Origin: Diphasiastrum complanatum
Lineage: Eukaryota > Streptophyta > Lycopodiopsida > Lycopodiales > Lycopodiaceae
DNA: 64,000 nucleotides
Direction of reading: 5' to 3'
NCBI GenBank assembly: GCA_029204225.1
Contig: CM055100.1
Location: 51,395,260-51,459,259, forward strand
A program made the translations under genes and the position numbers. Positions within the stretch are counted from its first letter, which is position 1. Each line of letters begins with the position of its first letter. Below the pieces are notes generated by a model. That model was given only the letters and a program-made list of their open reading frames with translations. It was not told the origin of the DNA and ran no database searches. This document shows, piece after piece, positions 12,552 through 24,589 of this stretch.

Positions 12552-12789
12552 GCTTTTTGGTGAAGCTATGGAGAAACCAATCTATACGTTGCGAGGAAGT
12601 CAACAAGGTGCCAAAGAGAATGCCAAGAAGACTGGTGACTGTTCCACGAGGAACGATGTGAATACCTAGAGAGAGTATCCAAGGGGGGGTGTCTGCAGCA
12701 ATCACATGAAGCTCCAACTTCTCCTTATTGAGACGAGAAGAGGAGCAATAGCAAAACTCAGTGTAGGGAAAGAAGATGGTAATAAAGTG

Positions 12790-12791
<2 letters not shown>

Positions 12792-12861
<70 letters not shown>
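12792..12861. repeat. (CT)n microsatellite
   Basis: About 35 uninterrupted CT units. From 12862 to about 14740 I see AT-rich sequence with no supported gene or element. Confidence 0.97.
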
Positions 12862-12864
<3 letters not shown>

Positions 12865-14820
12865 GCTTCTATTTTAAGACACCTCCCTACATTGTACCAC
12901 GCCAAAAACAACTAAACTTCTAATTTAAAGGTCCTACACTAATACCACCCTTAACCCATACTATACTATTCAAATTGTTCCCATCTTTTTTGATAGAGAA
13001 GTTCTAATATGGTTTTAAGCTTAGCCTAAACGAACAAATAGGATTCATTGCCAACCCATCAAGGGCAAAAAGCCACTTTCTAGGAAACTTCATCACAAAC
13101 CACTATACCTCACCCACTCTCGACCGACGTTTCTTCAAAACACGGTTCAGCAAGTTGCTAAGTGCAAGTGCGCCCTATCAAGCTTGCTTCCTACGATTTC
13201 TACCTCATGGTAAGTGGTTTGTTTCATCTCTCGTCGATGCTATTAATTCTTTAAGCTCTGCAATCATCTCTTTAGTTATGCTATCGCTTTTGCTATATGT
13301 GGGAAGTGTTCTCACTTCACATATGGAATCATAACATTGGGTTAGCAAGTATGTATGAAAAATGTATACTCATACCGCAAAAACAGCGATGGAGCACTTG
13401 AGAATTACGTAGGTTTTGTCTCTGATCTGTTCATCCACGATCCATGACATACATATTGTTGATAGCTTATTTAAACTACAATAATGCATAAGCACTACTG
13501 TTGTTTAGTGATGGACTACTCATCTACTTTTCTGATTATTGATATATGGAAGGTTGCCTTCCAGCAATGGACATACCATCTACATTTTTGGTAATGATTT
13601 ATGAAAGGTTGCATTCCTTTTCAGTGATGGAACTAAGGAAGTATGCATTCCGTTTTTCAAAAAGATGGCTTAGAATGAGGCATAATATGCTACAAATGAG
13701 TACACAACAAGTATACATTCTTTTCATAGCAGATAGTATCTCTTATGCTACCTTACGATGTATTCTCACATGTTAGTTTCCACTACTAACAGAGAAAACT
13801 TCTACGTCTTGTGATCATGTAGCATCGATTGTTACTACGGCCTTTTTCTTCATTCGTTTAGATTCGGTTTTGAACCACTTATCAATGAACTCGTGCACAG
13901 GTATATATATATCTCTTGCTTTAACATGTTATAATAGTTAATCTCGAGATTTTTTTATTTTGGCAAACAATTTAACTAAAACAAACATTTTAAATCTGAT
14001 TCTAGACAAAGAAGGATAGACTTTGTGTGACAATAACTCTTTGAATGGTTTTGGTGATCTAAAAATAACAAATCACTTGAAGGAATAATATGGCATCTTC
14101 TCAAGAAAACACATCTATGATCATCCAGGTACGACTTCTCCTAACAAATCTCAGGTTGTGTATAAACCACCTACATCTTTTTTGGCTTTGTCAAGGGAGT
14201 GATATCTTCAATGTAACCAATTGGTTATGACCAATGCGAATAAATAAAGACTTTGTATGCTTAAACACCATACTTCTTGCTTTTCATTGTCTACCGTTTA
14301 CCAATATGTTTAACAATATGATAATGATAACTTATAAGTTGTCCTTTGGTAAGGTTTTCGATAAAATGATCTTAGATAGCATGGATATGTGTAAGATACA
14401 TGGTTCTTTACATAAGGATTAGAATGACACAAATTTGCCCTAATACTTTGTAAAAACCGTGAAGTCCTCTTTGATAATATCATGGGTTGAAGGTGTAGTT
14501 CTGATAAATGTGAATTTGCTCAGAATAATACTATTCAATCATGGCTACAGTAAATGATACTCATTCAGATGTCATATCAGATTTATGGTGAGATACGACT
14601 AGAAAGCATGGATATGCTCAGGAGTATGGCCAACAGTGCATGACTTGTTTCTCAAAACAATGGGTTAGAATGGCATGAATTTGCCTTAACACCAACACAC
14701 GTGTCCACACCATATCTTTTAGCTAGTTAAAATATATACAGTTAAAAACTATTCATATTATTGCTAAAACAATATAGACTGATGTGAACCAATTGTCCAT
14801 AAATTGATCGGATGCTTACT

Positions 14821-15488
14821 TGTACAAGCAGCTGGTGGGTAGTTTGATCTATTTGATACACACACGACCTGATATTTCTTATGATGTTGGTGTTGTTATT
14901 CAATTTATGCAAGATCCTAGTCAAGCACACTAGAAGTCTGCTAAACGTATATGAGGGACGTTGAATTTTGGTTTGAAGTATGATCAGCCTGAAATGCCAA
15001 TGTTGGTAGGTTACACAGATGCTGATTGGGCAGGTAATATTGATGATAGAAGATCTACTAATGGTCATACATTTAGTTATGGTACAGGTGCAGTTTCATG
15101 GAGCAGCAAAAAGCAACCTACATTATTCTTATCTTCGACGGAAGCTGAATATCGTGTACTCAACAATGCTACACAAGAAGCAGTATGGCTACGAAGATTG
15201 CTTGTTGATTTAGGTCAACCACAGGTAAATGCGACTAGTATCTCTTGCGACAACCAAAGCTGCATTCACCTTGCTAAAAATCTAGTTCTACATGTTCGAA
15301 CTAAGCACATCAAAATACATTATCACTTTGTTCAAAAGAAAATATCTGATGGAGCCATTGATCTTGTTTTTTGTAAATCTGAAGATCAAATGGCAGATAT
15401 TTTTACTAAGTCATTAGCTAGATGTAAATTTCAAAAGTTTCGTACTTTATTAGGAATAGAAGAATGCAATTTTATCATTGAGGGAGAG
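14821..15488 (+). pseudogene. Ty1/copia RNase H remnant (3' end of pol)
   Basis: The sequence reads LVGSLIYL, then TRPDISYDV, then, after two stop codons, a clean frame 14961-15494 with YTDADWAGN, SSTEAEY, CDNQS and KHIKIHYHFV, the standard order of copia RNase H. The pattern ADIFTKSL near 15400 is the usual C-terminus. The stops at about 14931 and 14952, and the absence of RT to the left, make it a broken copy. A purine tract, GAGGGAGAG at 15480-15488, directly precedes the LTR and is the polypurine tract. Confidence 0.85.
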
Positions 15489-15950
15489 TGTTAGAAACCA
15501 ATGATAAACTTGTTACTATTTACGATTTACTGTTGACAGTTGTTACCAATTGTAAGTAGCTGTAGGCTAGTCTATAGTCAACTACTGGTTTTCTCTCTCT
15601 ATATATTCAGGGTTCATTGTACTCTCTTTCAGTTAGTGTGATACATAGTGATTGTGTGTTCTTCCTCCTTATGATGATTGCTTATGATGAATGATTGATA
15701 GTGCTTATCAGATCTGTCAATGATCTGATAAGCATTATCAATCATTCATCATAAGCAATCACCATAATTAAGGAGGAAGAACACACAATCACTATATCAC
15801 ACTGAATCACAAACAATACAGTAAGCCCTGAATATAGAGAGAGAGAAACTAGTAGTTGGCTATAGACTAGCCTACAGCTACTTACAGCTGGTAACAACTG
15901 TCAACCATAAATCGTAAACAGTAACAAGTTTATCATTGGTTTCTAAGACA
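15489..15950. repeat. large palindrome made of two inverted copia LTR copies
   Basis: The 3' LTR of the preceding copia element begins TGTTAGAAACC at 15489, right after the polypurine tract. At 15715-15721 the sequence turns round: 15722-15950 is the reverse complement of 15489-15714 with few changes (innermost arms GCTTATCAGATC and GATCTGATAAGC, 7-base loop). The outer end reads GGTTTCTAAGACA. The arms are about 226 and 229 bp. Confidence 0.88.
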
Positions 15951-15959
15951 TTAAAAAAA

Positions 15960-16748
15960 TAAAAAAAGAGAAATAAAACTCCGTGGCATGTGTTTTGTAA
16001 GTTCACGTATGAGTATCTGTCAATAAACTTCCACCATGGCGTGTGATTTGTAAGTCCATGAGTAGAAGCTTAAAATAATAAAATAAATAAACTTAGGATT
16101 CGAACTTAGACTTAAAAAACTTAAGCTTAGAGATATTTTTGTCTTAAGTTATCTTAAGTTTCAAATTAGAAACTTTTTAAGTTCTAAGTCCTAAGAAGTT
16201 CTAGAATGACTAGTTTAAACTAATTACATAAGTTAGTGAATTCCTATGGAAGACCCTCCTTGCTATAAAAGGAGAGGTATTTGCCATGTACACAACACTT
16301 TTGAGATTAAGCTATCTTGCTCTCTATTTTTGAGGCTACCATTTTATTTCATTTGTGTTCGCTTTGGAAAGGTGCATAGCTTGAGGGAAGGTGCTCAGGC
16401 CTCCTCTTGCCTCCTCCTCATTGGTGTGTATTGTGGCATGTGTTTATTTGTTGATTATTTAGTTAGCCACAATCTATTATTTCTATCTCCCTTTTGGGTG
16501 TTAAATTAGAATCTAGCTTAGTGAACTTGCTACTTTGGTAAGCCTTAACAAGGATTTTATTGCTTGTTATCTTAGTTAGTTTATTTCAGTTCCGGGCACT
16601 AGTTGGGAAAGCCTTAGTGCTTCCGTTCTTGTTTGTTTATTTCCCTTTGAAAGCTTTGGTAGGTTCTTAAAAAGGTGGATTCCTCTCTACACTATACTAC
16701 ACTCGTAAGTAGATCTAGCCATCGCGTGAACTAGAAATACTTCCAACA
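15960..16748 (+). mobile_element. Ty3/gypsy LTR, right part (Athila-like primer site)
   Basis: CTATAAAAGGAGAGG near 16261 is a typical LTR promoter. The sequence ends TTCCAACA at 16748, directly followed by TTGGCGTCGTTGCCGC, one base from the tRNA-Asp-type primer site (TGGCGCCGTTGCCG) used by Athila/Tat gypsy elements. I cannot fix the left boundary. No gag or pol of this element follows, so it is a 5' LTR remnant. Confidence 0.6.
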
Positions 16749-16764
16749 TTGGCGTCGTTGCCGC
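16749..16764 (+). other. gypsy primer binding site
   Basis: TTGGCGTCGTTGCCGC lies immediately downstream of the LTR terminal CA. The match to the Athila-type site has a C-to-T change. Confidence 0.6.
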
Positions 16765-16902
16765 TTTTTAAGATTTTTTTCTACCTAGCTTTATTTTTCG
16801 CTTCCGTGTTTGTGTGTGTGCTTGCTTGCTTTTTTACTTTCACACCATAGCACGAGACTTCTCTCCAGGTCCTCAACGAGCTGTAGAGCAACCTATCAAG
16901 TC

Positions 16903-16930
16903 GGGGGGGGAGGGGGGGGGGGGGGGGGGG
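16903..16930 (+). repeat. poly-G run
   Basis: Eight G, one A, then about nineteen G. Confidence 0.9.
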
Positions 16931-17056
16931 ATGCAACAAAAGTGTCAACTTGGGCATTTTCTTTAAAAGAAGTGACCCAAGTGACATTTTTTTCAACCAA
17001 ATAGGTATTATATCAGAATTTGCCGGTCTGTCTACACAATTTAAATATTTGCATTT

Positions 17057-17320
17057 ATCTACTACTACTTCAAATATCAAGAATGATGTATGTAAACATG
17101 TTTAATAGGCAAACAACCTAGAATTAAATTTTCTAGCCCACAAGAGGTTACGTCCATCTTAGAACCAATTCATTGTACATTGTACTCCCTACTTCAAACA
17201 TCAAGAATGATCTATGTAAATATGTTTAAAAGGCAAACAACCTAGATTTAAATTTCCTAGGGGACAGCCCACAAGAGGTCAGTCCATCTTGGAACCAATT
17301 CATTGTACATTATACTTTAT
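17057..17320 (+). repeat. tandem duplication, unit about 130 bp
   Basis: Two diverged copies (about 17057-17185 and 17186-17320) share, in order, CTACTTCAAA, ATCAAGAATGAT, GGCAAACAACCTAGA, CCCACAAGAGGT and AACCAATTCATTGTACATT. Confidence 0.8.
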
Positions 17321-17324
17321 TGCA

Positions 17325-17720
17325 TTCATCGATGGTCATTATAGATTCACCAAAACAATGTTCATCAAGTTTGTGACATTTAACTATATCAAAGAATTCA
17401 AACAATTTGCTGAGACACAAACTTGTAGAAAGATAAAACCTATATGCACAAACTGTAGGGAATAATTAAGACAAACTATTTTACTTCTTGTGGCATCCAT
17501 CACCAGTTCACCACTTTGAAGCTTATTATGTTAACAAGCGAGGCCTAAAGCATCTTCGACTTTTTAGATGTTTATGTTATGTACAAATTTCTTCTAATAC
17601 TTGATTGATCGCCTAGTTTGGATAACTCATATCTTCTTAAGAATCAAGTTAGAAGAATATTCTTGAAATCCAATAATTTTCCATGAGAAAAAAGATTTTG
17701 AAATGATTCTTATATCTTTT
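17325..17720 (+). pseudogene. possible decayed copia integrase
   Basis: One frame near 17325-17460 reads FIDGHYRFTK, then EFKQFAETQTCRKIK, which resembles the copia integrase text FIDDYSR, EVFxxFK, ENQTGKKIK. Stops and frameshifts follow. The call is weak and based on a short match. Confidence 0.35.
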
Positions 17721-17766
17721 GAGTTGTGTGTTGGGCATATGATCTTGTATCTTTTAATGATTAAGC

Positions 17767-18225
17767 TGTTAGATATCAGACTCGATCTAATTTATTTGTA
17801 TAAGCTTCAAATGTGATATTGTAATAAATGTACAATCAATCAGATTTGTTGTATTTGCTAATGATCGGGATGTGATGCTATGGACATATCGGTCGGGGGC
17901 ACTGGTCTCGTAGCCGACTACTTGGATTAGTTGAGTAGCCAGACATAGGAAAAATTAGTATGTACGGTGTTTCTACAACACTTGCTGTACTCGAGGGCAT
18001 GTCTCAAGTTTGTCTTTCGAATCTTGCCGTATTGGGCTCTTGGTAGGTGGTAGGCCAATTTTAGGACACCTATCTTTTTAATTTGTGGATTTCTTATATG
18101 TACAGTTTTATGTGTAGTACAATTAACTTTTGTTGTGCCATCTTTGAGAGCTTGTGAGGTGTGCCTATGGTGATTGATTTTGATGTGATCTGTATAGTGC
18201 ATTAGATCCTATCAGAATATTAACA
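17767..18225 (+). mobile_element. Ty1/copia 5' LTR, 459 bp
   Basis: It begins TGTTAGATATC and ends ATATTAACA, giving the TGTTA/TAACA inverted ends usual for copia LTRs. It is followed directly by the primer site. No matching gag or 3' LTR is recognised: the stretch after it (18240-18930) is leader-like, and LINE sequence then begins. Confidence 0.72.
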
Positions 18226-18237
18226 TGGTATCAGAGC
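18226..18237 (+). other. copia primer binding site (tRNA-Met type)
   Basis: TGGTATCAGAGC is the exact complement expected for the 3' end of initiator tRNA-Met and abuts the LTR end. Confidence 0.85.
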
Positions 18238-19109
18238 GGCATCGTGTTGCACGTATGCACGATTTGGTGGAGCCATCGTCGACAACTTTCACCAAGGAAA
18301 ATGAGAGAGGCTCCATACGGGGTATTAGTAGTTCGGATGACATGAATCATCAAGTTTCCTTCGATCTAAGCTTTGGGAAAGTGTTTAGAAGATCGAAGTA
18401 AGTGAATTTTTGGAAGAATTCTGAGAAATTGCTCAAAAACAAAAAATTGCTTTGAAAAGAATTCAGCAATTCATTTACAGTGGAAGAAGAAAGTAGCAGT
18501 TTCGAGAACTAGCTATGGGCTTTCGAAAAATCAAAAAACCACGGTTTTTTTTTCTTCACTATTCGTGCTTATGTTCCCTACTATTTATAACTATGAAAAA
18601 AAACTAACATATTTCATTAGTTAGAGCCAATGAAAGATTCTTTCTCTGCGGCGGACGGAATTGGACACTGTAAATTGCTACCCAGCATCGTTCTTCTAAG
18701 GCCAAGCAAATGCCAGAAGGATGGGTGCAGCCATGAAACATGTCAAGGCAATCGTCTTTCTCTGAAGTTATGGAAGGAAAAAACTAGCTAGGATTTACAA
18801 TCGAAAAAAACGAAGAGCTTTCTGAAGCCTCTTGTGGAGGGATCTGTAATTCCCTGAAGACGGGCATTTTTGGAGAGTGAGTCAGCCTACAAAAGACCAT
18901 GGCCAGCCATGAAGCATAGTAGAACTAGCATTTTTTCAAGCTATGAAGTTTCTCTTTCAACTAGGGTTTATAGAAGAAAGTGGTGGATCTTCCACTGTAG
19001 AAGACCATTCTCTGAGCTGTAGCATGAAAGCGCCATCTCAGACTCTCCATCTCCTGTTGTGGGGTCTCCCTCGTAGCTGCACCACTCTATTTCATGAGCG
19101 GATATTGTC

Positions 19110-19601
19110 TTGTCATCTGATCCTTTGCAGCTGCATCAGCACCCACTCCCCACTCAATATGTTGCAGCTATGCCTCTATGGCCTACTTCGGTTCGGCACT
19201 CTTCGGCGGGTCCACCCCCTCTTACACTTCCTCAACTTTGGGATGATTTCTCGTTGGATGCAGAGCTTCCTCCGATGCCTTTAAGTCCTTTGCCAGATAA
19301 TGGGACTCAAGGTCTGCAGCAGACCCTGTTGCCATCACTGCCTGTTTCACATGAAAAACAGCAGAGTTCACTACGTCCTCCTGCCATGTCACGACCTGTG
19401 ATGTCTTCTCTTCCCACCATTGGTCCTCGCTCAGCTATGATCACTAAGAAGCGAACTGCAAATGACAAATTTGGCAATAGACTCACCACCATTAAGCGGG
19501 ACCTTCGGGCAAAGTTGCTACCTGATCTGCCTCTAAAAGCTACTGCACATCTTGCTGAGTCCTTGCCGACCTTGCCTCCTCTCTCATCGACCCCGGAATG
19601 A
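19110..19601 (+). pseudogene. LINE ORF1-like C-terminal part
   Basis: A 163-codon frame, rich in proline, serine and leucine, with a basic stretch (KKRTANDKF, IKRDLRAK) before a proline-rich end. In plant LINEs the frame before ORF2 codes for the RNA-binding ORF1 protein; no zinc knuckle is visible here, so assignment rests on position. Its stop TGA overlaps the ORF2 start as ATGA. An upstream frame, 18943-19284, overlaps it and may hold the frameshifted earlier part. Confidence 0.5.
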
Positions 19602-21270
19602 ATATTTACTCTTGGAATGTGAGGGGCCTGAATGATCCAGGGCGACACGCCTGCTTGGTGCAGGTCATTGCTTCATACCCTGCTAGGAATGTGATAGTTG
19701 CTTTGCAAGAAACAAAGTTTCGAGGTTTTAATCAACACTGCCTAATCATGAAGTTTGCCTTCTCTTATTATGGTGTCTCTCTTGCTCATGGCACTCGTGG
19801 TGGGGTTCTGACTCTTGTTTCACGTGACTGCTGGTAGGTGCTCTACAGTTTATCTGATCCAGCTAGTAAGTGGGTGCTCTTTCAATTACGTAAGCAAGGT
19901 TTCACCTTTAATGTTCTCAATCTTTATGCTCCTCGTCAACCTCTGACAGGACTGACTTTTGTTGTAATCTCCCCCCATTCAAGATATCGTCTGATTGTTT
20001 TAGGGGATTTCAATATGTATCTTAACCTGGCTGACGGACCCCATTCCCTATCTACTATGGAGAGGTCTGCTTTGTGCCAGCTTTGTGCTTGTTTCAATCT
20101 TCCCATTCCCTCTCTGATGCTTGTGATATCCTTCAGCATTTTTCACATCATACCTAGACTAACTCTCGACCTCGTCCCTTCTTTCGGTCAACTAGACTTG
20201 ATCGTTTTTATCTTTCCTCTGTTGCTTCTTGGCTTCGCCTTCTCCGGGTTGAAACTCACAGCTTCACTGCCCTTTCTGACCACAGTCCCCGGTCTTGCTC
20301 AAGTGTTGTTTCCCTCATTACTCTTTTTAATCTTCTTATGTCATGAATTTTTCACCACCTTTGCTCCTAGCCCTTCGATCCAGCCTTGCCTCTGCTCCTT
20401 CCTTTACAAAAAAGCTACAACTTGGTGTCCTCAACTTGGTGTCCTGCTTCTTCGTCGGTCTGGTGAGTAGGCTTGCCGTTCCAGGGGCAAAGCCAAGACC
20501 TTGGCTTTGACTCTCTTACGAGGCATTGCTTCCGCTCAAGCCTTGGCTCATGACTTTTCTCTTTACTCTGACCTTCAGCTTCAGTGCCAGTCATCCTTCG
20601 TGGAATAGATTACCATGTAGCTTCTGGCTCCAGGCCTTTCATACTTAAAGTACAAGAATTAAAAAACGCTCTAAACTCAGTTGGCTTCATTAGGACGATC
20701 TTCCTTCTTCCTTCTTTTTTCGTATGCTCCATCTTAAGCGTTCCTCCACTTTTGTCCACTCGTTCGGTCCCTGGTGCGGTTTTCACTGACTCCTTTTCTA
20801 TGGTGCAGGCCTTTATTTCTCTTTTTCAAGACCTTCGCCCCTGCACTCCTCCTGTTGCTAATTGTCTTACTGCCTTTTGCACGTCTTACCATTTTCTTTC
20901 TCCACATGATGCCTCTTTGTTGGATGCCCCTTTCTCGCTAGTAGAACTTCACTCCGCCCTCCTTTCTCTCTCGCTCGGCAAATCTCCGAGACCTGAAGGC
21001 GTGATCCCAAAATTCTTCCTTGCCCTTTGGCCTCAGCTTGGCCGGGGCCTTGTTCCACTTGGCCAACCAAGCATGTCCTTTTGCTCGCTGCCCTAAGAGG
21101 TCTCTGAAGGTCTGGTCAAGCTTATTCCTAAGAAGCCCTCTCCCCATTCCTTGTCGGACTTCTGCCCTCTTACTATGCTTAACACCTCTTACAAGATCCT
21201 GGCTAAGGCCATGGCCCGTCGTCTTTCTCCCTTTTGCACCCCCTCCTTTCTATTCTAGCTTTGGTTGCAA
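19598..21270 (+). pseudogene. LINE ORF2 remnant: AP-like endonuclease and RT start
   Basis: The start reads IYSWNVRGLN, the opening of the endonuclease/exonuclease/phosphatase fold, followed by ALQETKF with the catalytic Glu. A TAG at 19835 closes this frame. After it, LGDFNM near 20005 and LSDHSP near 20270 (in another frame) supply the remaining Asp and His motifs. The segment 20900-21050 reads FSLVELHSAL, then KSPRPEG, the RT entry block (usually KAPGPDG), and 21110-21240 holds LIPKKPSPHSLSDF and ILAKAMARRL. At least three frame changes mean no functional product. Confidence 0.75.
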
Positions 21271-21399
21271 AAGGATGCAACACCGGCAAAACAGGCTTGG
21301 GAGCTTCAAAGCAATGTGTGGAAACTATGGGATGGAAGCTATCAGAGCGCTTGATTGTAACATAGTGTTTGGTCGTAGCGAGTGGAAAGAGTAAAGGAG

Positions 21400-21600
21400 A
21401 AAACGAAAAACAGAAACATAAGGCATGAAAGGGAGACATCCCATCCATATAACTGAGGACCTCATCTTCACTCATGGAGGAAAAACAGGATGACCCTCGA
21501 TCCCTGACTCGGAGACGTGTCATGAGACATAAAGGAAACACGTGGCATAAATATTGCTGCAAGCAACCAAAGATAGTTTTAGAAAATGCAACCATATTGA
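21400..21600 (-). pseudogene. second copy of a transposase first exon
   Basis: On the minus strand this reads RDRGSSCFSSMSEDEVLSYMD, which parallels GHGSSHFSSTSEESLTNYFD at about 23530-23600. The flanking nucleotides (GACAACCAAAG / GCAAGCAACCAAAG, TGTCCCGGGACATAA / CGTGTCATGAGACATAA) also correspond. It is a detached paralogous copy of the first exon of the gene at 22017-23690. From 21600 to 22016 I see no gene. Confidence 0.45.
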
Positions 21601-22016
21601 ATTAATTAGTGCAAGAAATAAATTCAAATAAATGAGTTTAGTTTGATGACAAACAAGATAAGTCACTCCTTCCATTCCACCCTAGATAAATAAATTACAT
21701 TTCAAAGAGTTCAAAAAATTGTCGAGTCCAAATAGATGAGGTCCATTCAATAATTGGTCCAAATAAGTAAATACTAGCTCCATCATATCCCAATAATCAC
21801 AAATATTGAAATTAAATGTCATGTGAGTCAATACATGTGAACAATTACACTTTACAAAAAGCAAGACAAACATTCTTACATGGTTCAATACCAAATATAA
21901 TTCAATTACGTAATTAGTCAAAGCCCTGAAAAATGTACCAACCAAAACGATTTATCTAAAAACATAAGTATCTATATACATGGATATATAAGCTAGCTAT
22001 ATAGTGAAAACACTAG

Positions 22017-23680
22017 CTGGATCCATTTGATCCATCCTTGTCCTGGTCATCAGATTGGACTTGTTGTTCTTGCACGCGCAACAAACATGAATTGTTTTTG
22101 ATACATGTATTGGATGTGAGAGACAATAGCAAATTTAAAGAAGATAAAATGTATTTGATGTCGTACCTGATGAGCAGCAGCCTAGTTTATCTGTACGTCC
22201 GACCTCTCTAATAACTCAAGTAATGTCTATGTACTGTGGCCATACACATACATATACTCCTCATGGGTGGGAGACTGTCCCACGGTAGCTTGCTGCATAA
22301 ACATTCCAATTTTTTTATCATATAAAAAAACAATTTATTCTAAGGTGTGCAAATGAAAAACCCAAAAACAAAAAAAAATCACAAGTTGAATTTAACTTAA
22401 AGATTTATGGTACACTTACAAAGTGGGCTTGAAAACATCCCTCGCCACCACTGCCCAAGTCGAACTCTAGCTGCCTCTCGTTGCTGCTTGAAGCGATCTG
22501 GATTATCTGGAAATTCTTTCCTCGCATGCTTTCAATCGACTTTCTCCATGTAGGAAGGCCTAACTCTGCTAGCTCTCACTGCATCTCGGATCTCCGATTT
22601 GTGGTGGCTCATCCCGGATCCCATGCGGCTCTTCATCCATTTCTGTGCAAATTCCATTTTCTCGGATGGGACTGGGAACTCCCTACGTAGCAGATCAACG
22701 ATGCGATTCTTGCGGTCATCGCTGACATCACGCCAGTCATGAAATATTTTTTAGGGAAAGTGTATATACATGAGCTCCCTCATGCGTGTGATGACCATCT
22801 TACCACGAGAACCCTCAACGATGTGACCATTCCTGTCTATGTCATACGACGACGGGATGCCAGCTTGTGGAGATGTGGCCCTAGGAGTGTCTACGGGGTT
22901 GGCCTCAAGTATGGGAGATGTCCCACTGATGGGTAAATACTTAGGATGTGGGATCTTGGCAGAGTTCTGGCGGGGAGAATATGCATGGAGGGGAGTTGGG
23001 AGGGGAGAATAGTCGGAGGCGGGGGTGGGGTCTGGCCTGACCCAATCGAAAAGCATGACCCCACAGGGTATATGAATGATAGGTGTACTCTGGGGCAGTG
23101 GGTCCAGAGGGAGGGAAAAGGTGAGGAGTGAAAGTGGGGGTGTTGGGAATCTCATGTGTGAGAGATGTAGGAGTCGTAGTATCATGTGCCCTATGTGTTG
23201 CCTCCTAGGTCAGAGTCTCTCGAAGCAAGGAGTCCTCATGATGAGATGTGCTCCACGGAGGTGCAGGACTCATGATGACTTCAGACGGATCATTGTCATC
23301 ACCACAACCTCCACAACATTAGACACTGAGGCAGCTCCTCCTCCTATTCCGAGAGTGTCGGGAGGGGGCCCTGGCAGTAGTGGCATGGATATGGGAGGGA
23401 CCTCGGAAAGCATGTCAGCTGAGTCGACTGAATAACCTCGGTGTCCGATTTGTAGTCAACTAGTCTACTAGAGCTACGAGCCTCTCGTTGAGCCCTTAGT
23501 CGCTCCAACCCTCTATCTTGCTGTGAGGAAGGCAATGAATCGAAGTAGTTGGTTAAGGATTCCTCGCTCGTGGAGGAAAAGTGGGATGACCCATGACCTA
23601 TGGCTAGGGGAGGTGTCCCGGGACATAATTGACAGAATAGGAAGAGAGAAAAATACTGCAGACAACCAAAGAGCATCTCA
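22017..23680 (-). pseudogene. Ptta/En-Spm-type plant transposase gene, broken
   Basis: Read right to left: a Ser-rich first exon (about 23680-23400, GHGSSHFSSTSEESL, RLRAQREAR); a Pro-rich piece (23185-22750) ending IVEGSRGKMVITRMRELMYIHFP; then, in another frame, WRDVSDDRKNRIVDLL, MEFAQKWMKSRMG, a stop, and RFKQQREAARVRLGQWW (about 22740-22440); a short exon (about 22293-22168) with SPTHEEYMYVYG; and a last exon ending QVQSDDQDKDGSNGSS at 22017. The order of a W-x-D-V block, a basic helix and an acidic tail resembles plant 'Ptta/En/Spm' ORF proteins from CACTA elements. In-frame stops and a frameshift show decay. I did not find CACTA terminal repeats. Confidence 0.5.
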
Positions 23681-23701
23681 AAAATAGTCTAAAAAAATGA
23701 T

Positions 23702-23704
<3 letters not shown>

Positions 23705-23785
<81 letters not shown>
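23705..23785. repeat. (TC)n microsatellite
   Basis: About 40 uninterrupted TC units, followed by the flank CATGTCAAGACTTG that recurs next to other tracts in this field. Confidence 0.97.
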
Positions 23786-23788
<3 letters not shown>

Positions 23789-24276
23789 TCAAGACTTGCG
23801 TGATGACCAGAATGATTTATGATTACCCATAATTACATTCACTTGCATTCATTTTTTACTTTTCTATTTATTGCAATACTTTTATGTATACTGACTCATA
23901 TCTGCTGTGACATCAATAACAATATCTCTCTTACACAGTATCTCTCTCTCACACACACTAAATATGAGTGAAACTTAAACTAAGAGCAATAAAAGTAAAC
24001 TAAACCCTATAACCATGATACGTTAAGCTTTGAGACATAAACTAGCATATTACATAAAGCGTAAACTAGTAGCATGAAACACACACACACACGAAGAGAA
24101 AAAAGAGGGAGAACATTATAGAGTGCTAATCAAAACTCCCGAACCATACGATTATATCTTATTCCAGAATGTCACCACATGCTTTCTTGTAGAACTTCCA
24201 ACAAGAAACATTTGAACCACTCCTTTAACAGAAGAAAACAAGGGCTACACACCTTCCTAGAATTGGGAGTGTTGAT

Positions 24277-24279
<3 letters not shown>

Positions 24280-24370
<91 letters not shown>
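24280..24370. repeat. (TC)n microsatellite
   Basis: About 45 TC units, nearly perfect until CCCTC at the end. Confidence 0.97.
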
Positions 24371-24372
<2 letters not shown>

Positions 24373-24589
24373 TATGTCAAGACTTGTGTGATGACGAGAA
24401 TTATTTATGATTACGCATAATTACATTCACTTGCATTCATTTTTTACTTTTCTATTCATTGCAGTACTTTTATGTGTACTGACTCATAGCTATTGCGACA
24501 TCAATATCAATACATATATTGTCAGTTCACTAACCTTTCAAGTTCAAACAAAATAAAAAACACCCAAACTATAAGGGAAAAATGAAGGG

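Larger units (their letters stand above)
18930..21290 (+). mobile_element. LINE non-LTR retrotransposon, 5' part, degenerate
   Basis: Two overlapping reading frames, ORF1 (ending 19601) and ORF2 (from 19598), carry LINE endonuclease and the start of RT. The copy breaks off at about 21270, before the RT catalytic core. No 3' end or poly-A is seen. Several frameshifts interrupt ORF2. Confidence 0.75.

Noticed and set aside
15489-15950. Palindrome as a single normal LTR of 462 bp (it begins TG and ends CA)
   Set aside because: The whole length is self-complementary, which ordinary LTRs are not; two inverted copies explain it better, though a family-wide palindromic LTR remains possible.
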